A stretch of DNA of 8,841 nucleotides from an uncultured Coriobacteriaceae bacterium (GCA_900551595.1 URWR01000057.1:1-8841); one strand, 5' to 3'; shown: positions 1 through 6,764, counted from the stretch's first letter. The notes: a model not told the origin generated them from the sequence alone. Made by a program: numbers and translations.

Positions 1-894
1 TATCGCACCACCTATGAAGACATTGAAGAGGATCGTCCTGCCGCTGCCGGAGATATTGTCTCTGTAGATGTTGAGAGCATTGAGGGCGGCGAGGGCCTTG
101 CCGGCAAGAATCGTCTCCTTTCACTTGATGGACATGGCCTTCCTAAAGACTTTGAAGAGGCTGTCGTGGGCATGTCCAAGGGTGAGACCAAGGATGTAAG
201 CTGGACCTCCGGTGAAGGCGACAACGCCACCAACATTACTGTCAAGGTAACCCTGAATGCTATTAAGCAGGCTGTTACTCCCGAGCTTACTGATGAGGTA
301 GCAAAAGAGAGCTTTGGCTACGATACGGTTGATGAGCTTCGCGAGGCCATGAAGAACGAGATTGAAAACGATAAGCGCACTTCGCTCCCAGGTCTCAAGG
401 AAGATCGTCTGGTAACTGCTCTTGCTGAGCACCTCACGCTTGAAGAGGTTCCCGAGAACTATGTTGAGCAGGTCTTTAATGAGACTGCTCAGAACTTCCT
501 GTCCCAGCTGCAGGCTCAGGGCCTGACCCTTGATACCTTCCTGCAGATGCGTGGCATTCAGCCGCAGGACTTCATTAACGATCTCCGCGAGCAGTCCGCT
601 GAGCGTGCCCGTCAGTCTCTGGCACTCGATGCTCTTGCCGAGCACCTGGGCTTTGAGGCAACCGAGGATGACGTTAAGGCTGAGTTCGAGAAGTCCGGTG
701 CAGAGAATCCAGAGGATTTGATGAAGCAGTGGCGTGATGCTGGTCGTCTTCCTGCCGTCCGTGAGTCGGTAAAGCGCACCAAGGCACTGAACTGGCTTGT
801 TGACAATGCCGCTGTAACCGAGGTTGATGAGGTTGCTCGTCGTCGTGCTGAGCGCGAAGAGGCTTCTGAATCTACGGAGGAGTCCGGCGAATAA
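1..894 (+). CDS. tig: Trigger factor, 3' part (5' end outside window)
   Basis: Ribosome-associated chaperone that binds nascent chains at the tunnel exit. The reading frame is open from base 1 and ends with TAA at 892-894, giving 297 codons; the N-terminal ribosome-binding domain and true start lie upstream of the window. The visible part begins just before the PPIase (FKBP-like) domain (about nt 49-270; GDIVSVDVES, then DFEEAVVGMSKGET) and continues into the alpha-helical chaperone domain, which opens with the family-typical TPELTDEVAKESFG near nt 274. It closes with an acidic tail (EEASESTEESGE). The PPIase domain is degenerate: the usual FIPGFE-like segment reads GLPKDFEE, and the FPEEY-like segment near nt 196-220 is replaced by a short WTSGEGDN. 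Peptidyl-prolyl isomerase activity is therefore doubtful, while chaperone function should remain. Clp protease genes follow, the common arrangement for tig. An in-frame ATG at 166 is internal, not a start. Confidence 0.95.
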   Translation, partial: YRTTYEDIEEDRPAAAGDIVSVDVESIEGGEGLAGKNRLLSLDGHGLPKDFEEAVVGMSKGETKDVSWTSGEGDNATNITVKVTLNAIKQAVTPELTDEVAKESFGYDTVDELREAMKNEIENDKRTSLPGLKEDRLVTALAEHLTLEEVPENYVEQVFNETAQNFLSQLQAQGLTLDTFLQMRGIQPQDFINDLREQSAERARQSLALDALAEHLGFEATEDDVKAEFEKSGAENPEDLMKQWRDAGRLPAVRESVKRTKALNWLVDNAAVTEVDEVARRRAEREEASESTEESGE

Positions 895-959
895 AGAAGG
901 GGGAACAACACCCTTTATGCCAAGCTTCTCTGTTATGAAGTAGTACTGCTGGATAGATG

Positions 960-989
960 GCCCGGGCCCCGTCATGCGGGAGCCCGGGC
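960..989 (+). repeat. Very stable GC-rich hairpin between tig and clpP
   Basis: Left arm 960-971 (GCCCGGGC followed by CCCG) pairs with right arm 977-989 (CGGG, one bulged A at 981, then GCCCGGGC), leaving a five-base loop at 972-976. That gives 12 base pairs, nearly all G-C. No T-tract follows (CTGTATAAAC), so this is not a classical intrinsic terminator for tig. It could be a U-tract-less terminator, a partial attenuator that sets the tig:clpP ratio, or an RNA stability or processing element. The 5' flank 895-959 holds no other clear signal; I saw no convincing promoter and no CIRCE or CtsR-type operator. Confidence 0.7.
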
Positions 990-1004
990 GCTGTATAAAC
1001 AACA

Positions 1005-1010
1005 AGGGAG
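1005..1010 (+). promoter_or_regulatory. Ribosome binding site of clpP
   Basis: AGGGAG lies five bases before the ATG at 1016. It decides the clpP start: the longer in-frame alternative at 974 sits inside the loop of the GC-rich hairpin, has no Shine-Dalgarno, and would add residues that ClpP proteins do not have. Confidence 0.75.
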
Positions 1011-1015
1011 CTTAT

Positions 1016-1636
1016 ATGCATAACCCAACAAACATTCCGCTTATTCCGTACGTGGTTGAACAAACACCACGTGGAGAGCGTAGCTATGACATTTATTCTC
1101 GTCTGCTTAACGATCGCATTGTTTTTCTCGGCGAGGAAGTTACACGCGATTCGGCTAACCTGGTAATTGCTCAGCTTTTACATCTCGAGAGTCAAGATCC
1201 TGATAAAGACATCTCGCTTTACATCGACTCTCCCGGTGGTGACGTGTATGCTGGCTTGGGTATTCTCGATACGATGAATTTTATTAAGCCGGATGTTTCT
1301 ACCATTTGTGTTGGTATGGCTGCTTCTATGGCGGCAGTACTGCTTGCTGCTGGTGCAAAGGGTAAGCGCCTTGCGTTGCCGAACTCCATGATTCTTATTC
1401 ATCAGCCTTCTAGTGGAGCACAGGGTCAGCAGACCGATATCCAAATTGTGGCCGATGAGACCAAGTGGATCCGCCAACATCTGAACGAGATTCTTGCCGA
1501 CTGCACAGGACAGAACGTTGAGCAGATCAATGCGGATACCGAGCGCGATCACTATATGCGTGCCTTAGAAGCACGTGATTACGGTCTGGTCGATCGTGTG
1601 ATCACCTCTCGTACCGAAGACGTCGTCTCTGAATAG
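1016..1636 (+). CDS. clpP: ATP-dependent Clp protease, proteolytic subunit
   Basis: Serine peptidase that assembles into a double-heptamer chamber and degrades proteins unfolded by ClpX or other Clp ATPases, in the cytoplasm. The product is 206 aa, normal for the family. The N-terminus [20 protein letters not shown] and the body SPGGDVYAG are diagnostic. The catalytic triad is complete: Ser104 (GMAASMA), His129 (MILIHQP) and Asp178 (ADTERDHYM). The start ATG is chosen from the AGGGAG ribosome binding site five bases upstream. It sits 121 nt after tig and 14 nt before clpX, so clpP and clpX are almost certainly co-transcribed. Only one clpP is present here, whereas many Actinobacteria carry a clpP1-clpP2 pair at this locus. 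Identity is essentially certain. Confidence 0.98.
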   Translation: MHNPTNIPLIPYVVEQTPRGERSYDIYSRLLNDRIVFLGEEVTRDSANLVIAQLLHLESQDPDKDISLYIDSPGGDVYAGLGILDTMNFIKPDVSTICVGMAASMAAVLLAAGAKGKRLALPNSMILIHQPSSGAQGQQTDIQIVADETKWIRQHLNEILADCTGQNVEQINADTERDHYMRALEARDYGLVDRVITSRTEDVVSE

Positions 1637-1650
1637 AGTAGGAGGACTAC

Positions 1651-2976
1651 ATGGCCGACTATGGCTCCAACGGACATGACGATGAGGTGCGATGCTCGTT
1701 CTGCGGGAAAAGTCGCGATCAGGTAAGCAAGCTGGTACAAGGGCCTGATGGCGTTTTTATCTGTGATGAATGTGTGCGGGCATGCAACGATATTATCTTT
1801 GGCCCCATGCTCGATGAGCAGCCTGAAGCAGCTCTCGAAGAGGTTGCTCAAGAACAAGAGCCACCCATTAAATATCTTCCTACGCCCCATGAGATATATG
1901 ACGAGCTTTCTCAATATGTTATGGGTCAAGAGGATGCAAAGCGCGCCATGAGTGTGGCGGTTTATAACCACTATCGTCGTGTGCTTGCTGGTGCTGACGA
2001 GACTTCATCCGATTCTGAAGATGAAGAGGTGGAGCTTGCTAAAAGCAATATTTTGCTCTTAGGTCCTACGGGCACGGGTAAGACATTGCTTGCACAGACA
2101 CTCGCTCGCTTCCTGGAAGTTCCTTTTGCGATTGCTGATGCTACAACGCTTACCGAGGCTGGTTATGTAGGCGAGGATGTTGAGAATATCCTGCTTAAGC
2201 TTATTACCGCTGCTGATGGTGATGTGCGCCGTGCTGAGGTAGGAATTGTTTATATCGACGAGATCGATAAGATTGCGCGCAAGGCGGAGAATCTTTCGAT
2301 CACTCGTGATGTATCTGGCGAAGGTGTACAGCAAGCACTTCTCAAGATTCTGGAAGGAACTGAGGCAAGCGTTCCACCTCAGGGTGGTCGTAAACATCCG
2401 CAACAGGAGCTTATCCATATCAATACAACGAATATCTTGTTCATCTGCGGCGGCGCTTTTGTCGGACTGGACAAGATTATTGCAGAGCGTATTGGTAAGA
2501 AGGGGGTAGGCTTTAACGCAGAGCTCGCAGAGCGCGTTGAGGATTCTACCGATGAGCTGATGGCTGCGGTTACGCCGATGGATCTGCACAAGTTTGGCAT
2601 GATTCCCGAATTTGTCGGCCGTATTCCAGTTATTTGCTCTACGCGTGAGCTGAGAGAAGATGACCTCGTTCAGATTCTTACACAGCCAAAGAACGCTATT
2701 GTGAAGCAGTATCGTCGTATGTTTGAACTTGAAGATGTTGATCTCGAATTCGAGCCAGACGCACTGGTAGAAATTGCACGCCTGGCTTTGAAGCGCGGAA
2801 CTGGTGCGCGTGGTTTGCGTGCTATTTGCGAAGCAACGCTTCAGGATACGATGTTTGATCTGCCGAGCGATGACGCTGTTACGCGCGTGATAGTTACTCC
2901 TGCGGCTGTAGATGGCGAAGAGGAGCCCCAACGAATTATTGGGTCAAAGCCTCGTCATGCAGCGCACAGACGATAA
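1651..2976 (+). CDS. clpX: ATP-dependent Clp protease, ATP-binding subunit ClpX
   Basis: AAA+ hexameric unfoldase that recognises tagged substrates and threads them into ClpP. The 441-aa product is slightly longer than typical. It has an N-terminal zinc-binding domain (C15-x2-C18-x19-C38-x2-C41) and an acidic linker (about residues 113-128, rich in D/E/S). The AAA+ core has Walker A GPTGTGKT (138-145), pore loop GYVG (171-174), Walker B with D203-E204, the RKH loop (247-249) and arginine finger R324 in EFVGR. Sensor 2 is GARGLR (385-390). The ClpP-docking tripeptide usually written IGF or LGF reads V286-G-F288. AGGAGG at 1640-1645 lies five bases before the ATG. Only 14 nt separate it from clpP, so it belongs to the same transcript. 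The stop is 27 nt before a hairpin at 3004-3033 that may help end this message. Confidence 0.98.
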   Translation: MADYGSNGHDDEVRCSFCGKSRDQVSKLVQGPDGVFICDECVRACNDIIFGPMLDEQPEAALEEVAQEQEPPIKYLPTPHEIYDELSQYVMGQEDAKRAMSVAVYNHYRRVLAGADETSSDSEDEEVELAKSNILLLGPTGTGKTLLAQTLARFLEVPFAIADATTLTEAGYVGEDVENILLKLITAADGDVRRAEVGIVYIDEIDKIARKAENLSITRDVSGEGVQQALLKILEGTEASVPPQGGRKHPQQELIHINTTNILFICGGAFVGLDKIIAERIGKKGVGFNAELAERVEDSTDELMAAVTPMDLHKFGMIPEFVGRIPVICSTRELREDDLVQILTQPKNAIVKQYRRMFELEDVDLEFEPDALVEIARLALKRGTGARGLRAICEATLQDTMFDLPSDDAVTRVIVTPAAVDGEEEPQRIIGSKPRHAAHRR

Positions 2977-2998
2977 ACGTTGCGTAGATAGCATTGGT

Positions 2999-3033
2999 AA
3001 GAAAAGCGACTGTCACTTGTGTGGCAGGCGCTT
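2999..3033 (-). terminator. Intrinsic terminator of the leftward pdxK transcript (possibly bidirectional)
   Basis: Arms 3004-3016 and 3021-3033 form a 13-position stem with one A-G mismatch and one G-U wobble around the four-base loop TTGT. Read on the minus strand the stem runs into TTTTCTT (3005-2999), the hallmark of an intrinsic terminator. It begins about 28 nt beyond the stop codon of the kinase gene. On the plus strand the stem is followed only by TT then ATGG, so termination of clpX there would be weaker. The whole convergent gap 2977-3061 holds nothing else I can recognise. Confidence 0.75.
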
Positions 3034-3061
3034 ATGGTATATCTGAGATTTGATAAGTAGT

Positions 3062-3946
3062 TTAGGATGCAAGAAGAGCGGTTACGTCGCCCAACACAGG
3101 CTCAAAGCTCACGCCGCGTGTTTCAAAGTCGGGCTGAGCAGGGGTAACACGCATGGCATCGCGTACAAGACGGCTTGCAAAATCCACTGATTCACAGAGT
3201 GTGCGTCCTGTATACAATGCTGCAACTACGCCGCTTGCAAACAGATCGCCGGTGCCATGGAGCATGTAGGGGAGGAGTTCACCAGCAATTTCGAGGGGTT
3301 TATCTGCATTGTTGGCATAAGCCACGTAGTTGCGAATGATCGGTTCTCCCTCATGCACAACGCCCTTGAGTACGACAGCTTTAGCACCCATGGAGAGCAG
3401 TGCGTCACACATACGGCTGACAAATGCCATGTCGACATCTTGTCCTTCATAGGGAATGCCCGTAAGAATGGAAGCCTCGGTGAGGTTTGGAAGCAAAACA
3501 TCGGCACCGTCGACTAATCCTCGTGTGGCTTCGCACATCTCATCGGTGTAGGTAGGATATTTTGATCCACCGTCGCCCATGACAGGATCAACTATACGCA
3601 GGGCTTTTGGATACTCTTCATAGAGGCGAAGAATTGCTCCAACCTGCTCGGCGGAACCCAGGAAGCCAGAGTAGATACCGTCGAGATTGATACCCTCCTC
3701 ACGCCATGCATTGAGGTAGTCAGTCAGCATTGAAGTCGTGTCGTGCATGTAGAACGTGGGAAACTTTGTGTGAGCAGAAAAGAGAGATGTAGGCACGGGG
3801 CACACGTCAATGCCGGCTGCAGAGAGCACCGGAATTGCGATACCAAGAGAGCATTTGCCGTATCCGCAGAGATCATGCACAGCGGCTACGCGAGGGATAT
3901 AGTCGCCCTCTCGCTGGTAAAGAGGGGTTTCTTCCATGTTAGTCAT
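3062..3946 (-). CDS. pdxK: Pyridoxal/pyridoxamine kinase (ribokinase-like)
   Basis: Phosphorylates pyridoxal, pyridoxamine or pyridoxine with ATP to supply pyridoxal 5'-phosphate by salvage; cytoplasmic. The 294-aa product has the family layout. The N-terminal substrate-binding strand and loop are VAAVHDLCGYGKCSLG (20-35), of the pyridoxamine-kinase type that in Gram-positive relatives reads HDxSxxGRCSL. Next come SAHTKFP (58-64), the ATP/metal region DPVMGDGG (120-127), LLPNLTEA (151-158), and the anion hole with catalytic base G231-T-G-D234. The start ATG at 3946 is preceded by GAGGAAGGA (3960-3952); a second ATG three codons later is less well placed. It lies 124 nt downstream of tatD on the same strand and is followed by a terminator, so it is either the last gene of that operon or has its own promoter in the spacer. 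HMP kinase (ThiD) shares the fold and is the main alternative, but the GYGKCSLG region favours a B6 kinase. Confidence 0.9.
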   Translation of the reverse strand: MTNMEETPLYQREGDYIPRVAAVHDLCGYGKCSLGIAIPVLSAAGIDVCPVPTSLFSAHTKFPTFYMHDTTSMLTDYLNAWREEGINLDGIYSGFLGSAEQVGAILRLYEEYPKALRIVDPVMGDGGSKYPTYTDEMCEATRGLVDGADVLLPNLTEASILTGIPYEGQDVDMAFVSRMCDALLSMGAKAVVLKGVVHEGEPIIRNYVAYANNADKPLEIAGELLPYMLHGTGDLFASGVVAALYTGRTLCESVDFASRLVRDAMRVTPAQPDFETRGVSFEPVLGDVTALLAS

Positions 3947-3951
3947 ACCAA

Positions 3952-3960
3952 TCCTTCCTC
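3952..3960 (-). promoter_or_regulatory. Ribosome binding site of pdxK
   Basis: On the minus strand GAGGAAGGA is followed by TTGGT and the ATG at 3946. This spacing suits the first ATG rather than the second one at 3937 and supports the 294-aa product. Confidence 0.65.
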
Positions 3961-4070
3961 AACTCATGTTGTAGGAATGCCTTTACCGGTCAAGGTTCAC
4001 ACAAGCATAGTCTTTAGCTCATACGGTGCAAGCCTTTTCGTTTTGTAGAAATAGACTGCACATATTCTTA
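3961..4070 (-). promoter_or_regulatory. Spacer before pdxK: weak promoter candidate and possible structured leader
   Basis: This is the only sizeable gap inside the leftward gene set. Read on the minus strand, TTGCAC (4031-4026), a 16-bp spacer and TATGCT (4009-4004) could be a promoter, but each box matches consensus poorly. A second -35-like box, TTGACC (3993-3988), lacks a good partner. AAGGCTTGCAC (4036-4026) can pair with GTGTGAACCTT (4002-3992) over 11 positions with one mismatch and two wobbles. The CCTT of the right arm could instead pair with AAGG at 3983-3980. This suggests a foldable leader, but I recognise no known riboswitch class. On the plus strand the same stem is followed by TTCGTTTTG, so it might stop antisense transcription. 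Confidence 0.3.
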
Positions 4071-4910
4071 TTACACAAAGAGACTTTGCGTGTTGTTATC
4101 TATACGACAAGCCAGCTCATCAGCGGGGCAATTTCGTATCTTCGCAAGACCTTCGAGCGTGCGGTAAAGCGAGGTGATAAGAGCTGTGGGATCAGTTGGT
4201 GCTTCATATGTTTCGGGCAGATCCGTTTCTAAAAGAAGCCGATCATCCGGTATGAGACGACAATATTCCCGTCCACGTTTGGTTGCGAGCATGCGCTCAT
4301 TTATGGAAAAACGGCATCCCGAACGAATAGCCCGCCAGAGCTCCTCACAACTTCCCGTGAACCAATGAAAAATGCAACGACAAAGTCCGGCATCACGGGT
4401 ACCGTTGCCCGATGAGGGACCAGAAACCACACAGTCAGTTCTCTCCAAAATATCAAGAATAATCTCACTTGAACGCACAGAATGAATGGACAATATACGC
4501 ACGAGACCTGTCTGTTGCGTAAGACGCGCTGCAGCTTGGGCAATGATTCCGAAAGTTTCGGTCTGAATCTCTTGAGAGAGCGGGTCTACATGATGAGGCG
4601 ACAAATCTATGCCGACCTCTCCTAAGTAACGCTCATGCTCAGCAAGCTCACAAAAGAGACGAATGTCTTGAGGGGAAAGGCGTCCATCTGCGATCCACCA
4701 GGGATGCGCACCAAGCGCCACGCGTACATTTTGGTATGAAGAAAATCGTTCACACGCTTGCTGGTAGCCTTGAGGAGTAACTGTGGTTGCGAGAAAAGAT
4801 GTATTAAGATCCGCGCAGCTGCGGGCGACTTCTTCGCCATTAGGCATGAGATCTAGATGGCAGTGGGCATCAAGAAGGGGATAGGAATCTTTAAAATCTG
4901 GTGTTTTCAT
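4071..4910 (-). CDS. TatD-family metal-dependent hydrolase (putative DNase)
   Basis: TIM-barrel amidohydrolase of the TatD superfamily; characterised members are metal-dependent deoxyribonucleases, cytoplasmic. From the chosen start it is 279 aa. The metal ligands are all present: DAHCHLD (H16, H18), GEVGID (E98), SIHS (H143), FHWFTGS (H182) and LLLETD (D230). RILSIHS, HWFTGS and GCRFSI with ML-x3-KRGRE look more like the TatD branch found in Qat defence loci than like E. coli TatD. That is judged from memory of the family, and no QueC-like or ATPase partner is here. Between H143 and H182 there are 38 residues, more than the usual spacing, with a Gly/Ser-rich stretch near 160-175. The ATG at 4910 overlaps the stop of the upstream gene as ATGA, implying translational coupling. 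An in-frame ATG at 4925 would add five residues and is the alternative start. Confidence 0.88.
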   Translation of the reverse strand: MKTPDFKDSYPLLDAHCHLDLMPNGEEVARSCADLNTSFLATTVTPQGYQQACERFSSYQNVRVALGAHPWWIADGRLSPQDIRLFCELAEHERYLGEVGIDLSPHHVDPLSQEIQTETFGIIAQAAARLTQQTGLVRILSIHSVRSSEIILDILERTDCVVSGPSSGNGTRDAGLCRCIFHWFTGSCEELWRAIRSGCRFSINERMLATKRGREYCRLIPDDRLLLETDLPETYEAPTDPTALITSLYRTLEGLAKIRNCPADELACRIDNNTQSLFV

Positions 4911-5659
4911 TGGTTCAATTCCCATCCCAAACCAGAGAGCTCACAAAGTACTCTTCCTGCAAGCATAAGACCCATTATGGGTGGCAAATATGATGAGGTG
5001 GCAAGTATTGCTTGACCTTGCTCATTGGTTGTGTGTGAGGCGTGTGCCGCTTCAGGTGACCAAAGAACTTCAAGTTTAGTAATGTGGCGCTTGCGACATT
5101 CTTTGCGTATGACTCGTGCGAGCGCATCTCCATACGTTTCTGAGATGTCAGAAAATCGTAGAAGCTGCGGGTAAAGCTTGCCTGCTCCTCCCATGCTTGC
5201 CAATAAAGGGATGTTGTGAGATTGTGCCCATTGTGCAATGGCGAGCTTCTGGGAAACGGTGTCAATGGCATCGATAACATAGTCGGGACGTGGTAATGCA
5301 TTCAGTTGATCTTCAAGGCTGCTGCGTTCAAGAAAAGCCTGAAGAACTGTTACGTTGCAGGCGGGATTGATTGCATGCACCATATGTGAAGCAACTTTTG
5401 TTTTGGGTTGTCCCAGTGTGGACTCATAGGCAATGACCTGGCGATTGAGGTTTGAAGGCGCCACAACGTCGCCATCGACCAGCGTGAGTTTGCCTACACC
5501 ACCCCGTGCGAGTGCTTCACAGCAACTTGATCCAACGCCACCGAGGCCAAGCACCATAACGCGTGCTTGTGTAAGCCGTTTAAGTTCATCTTCTCCCATA
5601 AGAGGAATAAGTCGTGTAAAACGATTTTCTTGAACAGTATGAGAATCAATTTTTCCCAT
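4907..5659 (-). CDS. tcdA: TcdA-like E1 enzyme (ThiF/MoeB/HesA fold), probable tRNA t6A dehydratase
   Basis: TcdA (CsdL) uses ATP to adenylate the carboxylate of t6A37 in tRNA and cyclise it to ct6A. The 250-aa product shows the E1 Rossmann motif GLGGVGS (38-44), VDGDVV (61-66), the adenylation signature SNLNRQ (69-74) with Arg73, QPKTKV (84-89), and DAIDTVSQK (130-138), which in TcdA reads DAIDSVxxK. Near the end PPIMGLMLAG (226-235) matches the family's PPxxGLxxA helix. There is no CxxC zinc pair of the ThiF/MoeB type, which favours TcdA. It overlaps the upstream membrane-protein gene by 14 nt and tatD by 4 nt, so the three are one translational unit. Start choice is open: ATG at 5659 is used here, with AGAGG 12 bases upstream; a GTG at 5668 has the same motif only three bases away. 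Another E1-like activity on a small protein cannot be excluded. Confidence 0.85.
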   Translation of the reverse strand: MGKIDSHTVQENRFTRLIPLMGEDELKRLTQARVMVLGLGGVGSSCCEALARGGVGKLTLVDGDVVAPSNLNRQVIAYESTLGQPKTKVASHMVHAINPACNVTVLQAFLERSSLEDQLNALPRPDYVIDAIDTVSQKLAIAQWAQSHNIPLLASMGGAGKLYPQLLRFSDISETYGDALARVIRKECRKRHITKLEVLWSPEAAHASHTTNEQGQAILATSSYLPPIMGLMLAGRVLCELSGLGWELNQ

Positions 5660-6611
5660 TGTAGCCACGCGCCTCTTGTTGTTCTTCTCCTACAGCAAGA
5701 TTTTGAAAACGTCCAGCTATAAAACTGTCAGTAAAGTTTTCATCCACCCACTCTTCAAAGGGAGTTGATGGAGGAATGCCTTCATCGCGAGCGGTTTTTC
5801 GTGTAAAGCAAGCAAAGGTCATAAAGATATCCACGACAAGATAGATAGTTAAAAGCCCAACAAATATGACCTGTCTATTTGTGGTTGGCATGCCAATGCG
5901 ATAGAGCAGCTCAGGCATAACATACCGAGCCCAGACAAGACCAATAAGACCCCAGAAAAAGAGAAAACGCCACGCAACCCATTGAGTGATGTGGTCGGGT
6001 AGGTATATGTAGGTCCATGATTGAGCGTTAAAAAGCGTTTCCATCGTCCAGCCGGCAAATTGTTCAAGCAGTCCGCCAACTACTGCAGATACTAAAAAGA
6101 TGGTCATGTCCCCTACGTGATGTTTGCGTAACTCCCAACAAATAACAGTGAGGAGTACCGCTCCTAGACCATAGAGAGGGGAGAACGGCCCCCATACAAG
6201 TCCTGGACGTGATTCAAGTAAGCCGGCAGTTATAAGCATCCAAATCTGTTCAATAACCAATCCAATAACACTGGCAATAAGAAAAATAATGACGATCTGG
6301 TACCAAGAAAGCTTGAGAAGATCGAGGTAGCGTGAACGAGCCTGCGAAATGGCATCATGGATAGCATCACGCTGATCTCGCGTGAGACGCGGTCGTTTGG
6401 AGCGCTGCCAAAAATGGTCGGCTTCTGCACGCCACGCTTCCATATTTGAAATGTAGGTGCGAATGCCAAGGGCGTATTGCTCTTCTATTTCATCTGTTGC
6501 CCACCGCAAGAGTTTTCCACGGCCAAGCCATGCGGTAAAGTATCGCCATGCACTTATAGCGAGACGGATCAGTACAAAAAGTATGAGCAGCGACGCAAGT
6601 GCTGTAAACAT
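5646..6611 (-). CDS. CmpB-like membrane protein (putative ABC transporter permease, type IV)
   Basis: A 321-aa integral membrane protein matching the family annotated 'putative ABC-transporter type IV / CmpB' (as I recall, PF06541), whose function is not established. Predicted membrane segments by eye: about 4-25, 103-128, 143-160, 170-188, 212-230 and 247-268. Between the first and second is a soluble, charged stretch (about 30-100) rich in basic and aromatic residues. Family signatures are an E121 in VIEQIW, RPGLVWGPFSPLYGLGAV (135-152), GGLLEQFAGW (179-188), METLF (190-194) and FFWGLIGL (218-225). AGGAGG lies five bases before the ATG at 6611, so the start is well supported. It is the first gene of the leftward set and overlaps the next gene by at least 14 nt. 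No ATPase or substrate-binding partner is encoded nearby, so a transport role is a family label rather than something seen here. Confidence 0.85.
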   Translation of the reverse strand: MFTALASLLILFVLIRLAISAWRYFTAWLGRGKLLRWATDEIEEQYALGIRTYISNMEAWRAEADHFWQRSKRPRLTRDQRDAIHDAISQARSRYLDLLKLSWYQIVIIFLIASVIGLVIEQIWMLITAGLLESRPGLVWGPFSPLYGLGAVLLTVICWELRKHHVGDMTIFLVSAVVGGLLEQFAGWTMETLFNAQSWTYIYLPDHITQWVAWRFLFFWGLIGLVWARYVMPELLYRIGMPTTNRQVIFVGLLTIYLVVDIFMTFACFTRKTARDEGIPPSTPFEEWVDENFTDSFIAGRFQNLAVGEEQQEARGYNGKN

Positions 6612-6655
6612 GCTTTCCTCCTGTTGCTCGTCGCGCTGTAAAATGCAGTTTCACG

Positions 6656-6683
6656 ATTCTGCCATAGAGAGTCGTAGATGCAA
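6656..6683 (-). promoter_or_regulatory. Candidate promoter of the leftward operon
   Basis: On the minus strand, TTGCAT (6683-6678), a 16-bp spacer and CAGAAT (6661-6656) resemble a sigma-A promoter about 45 nt upstream of the ATG at 6611. The -10 matches four of six positions and the -35 three of six. Position in a divergent gap supports some promoter here, but this exact choice is weak. Confidence 0.3.
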
Positions 6684-6716
6684 CCGGCGTGCTATGCTCG
6701 TGAGATACAATGCCGG
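6684..6716 (+). promoter_or_regulatory. Candidate valS promoter (-10 TACAAT) within an inverted repeat
   Basis: TACAAT at 6706-6711 matches the -10 consensus at five of six positions and would start transcription near 6717, giving valS a leader of about 50 nt. No good -35 box lies 16-18 bases upstream. The arms CCGGC (6684-6688) and GCCGG (6712-6716) flank the -10 box; they could be an operator half-site pair or chance. The left arm abuts the -35 candidate of the divergent operon. Confidence 0.4.
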
Positions 6717-6731
6717 CAGCTTGTTCTAAGC

Positions 6732-6764
6732 AAGTCCGCAAAAGTCATTGGAAGGTTGGACTTT
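6732..6764 (+). promoter_or_regulatory. valS ribosome binding site inside alternative hairpins
   Basis: The Shine-Dalgarno GGAAGG (6750-6755) lies ten bases before the GTG start. AAAGTC (6741-6746) can pair with GACTTT (6759-6764), placing the Shine-Dalgarno in the loop. AAGTCC (6732-6737) can instead pair with GGACTT (6758-6763). The two left arms compete for the same right arm next to the start codon. The stems are short (six base pairs), so a regulatory role is uncertain. No T-box motif is present. Confidence 0.4.

Noticed and set aside
121..1005. 294-codon open frame on the minus strand opposite tig
   Set aside because: It is a shadow of the tig coding frame: tig has clear family motifs on the plus strand, and the antisense product shows no recognisable domain.
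974..1015. Upstream in-frame ATG for clpP at 974
   Set aside because: It sits in the GC hairpin, has no Shine-Dalgarno, and adds residues absent from ClpP; the ATG at 1016 has AGGGAG at the right distance.
895..1015. Heat-shock operators (CIRCE, CtsR box) before clpP
   Set aside because: I found neither the TTAGCACTC/GAGTGCTAA repeat nor tandem GGTCAAA motifs.
2059..2931. 290-codon open frame on the minus strand opposite clpX
   Set aside because: Antisense of the unmistakable AAA+ core of clpX; the translation looks unlike a real protein and has no ribosome binding site that I can see.
3971..4002. Partial resemblance of the pdxK leader (minus strand) to the 3' half of a TPP riboswitch
   Set aside because: Only a loose GAACCTTGA...GGTAA...GGC likeness; the CUGAGA element and the GCGnAGGGA end are absent.
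4071..5668. A complete Qat-type or CBASS-type defence locus
   Set aside because: Only TatD and an E1-like enzyme are present; QueC-like, ATPase, cyclase, E2, JAB and effector genes are missing, and TcdA is a common tRNA-modification gene.
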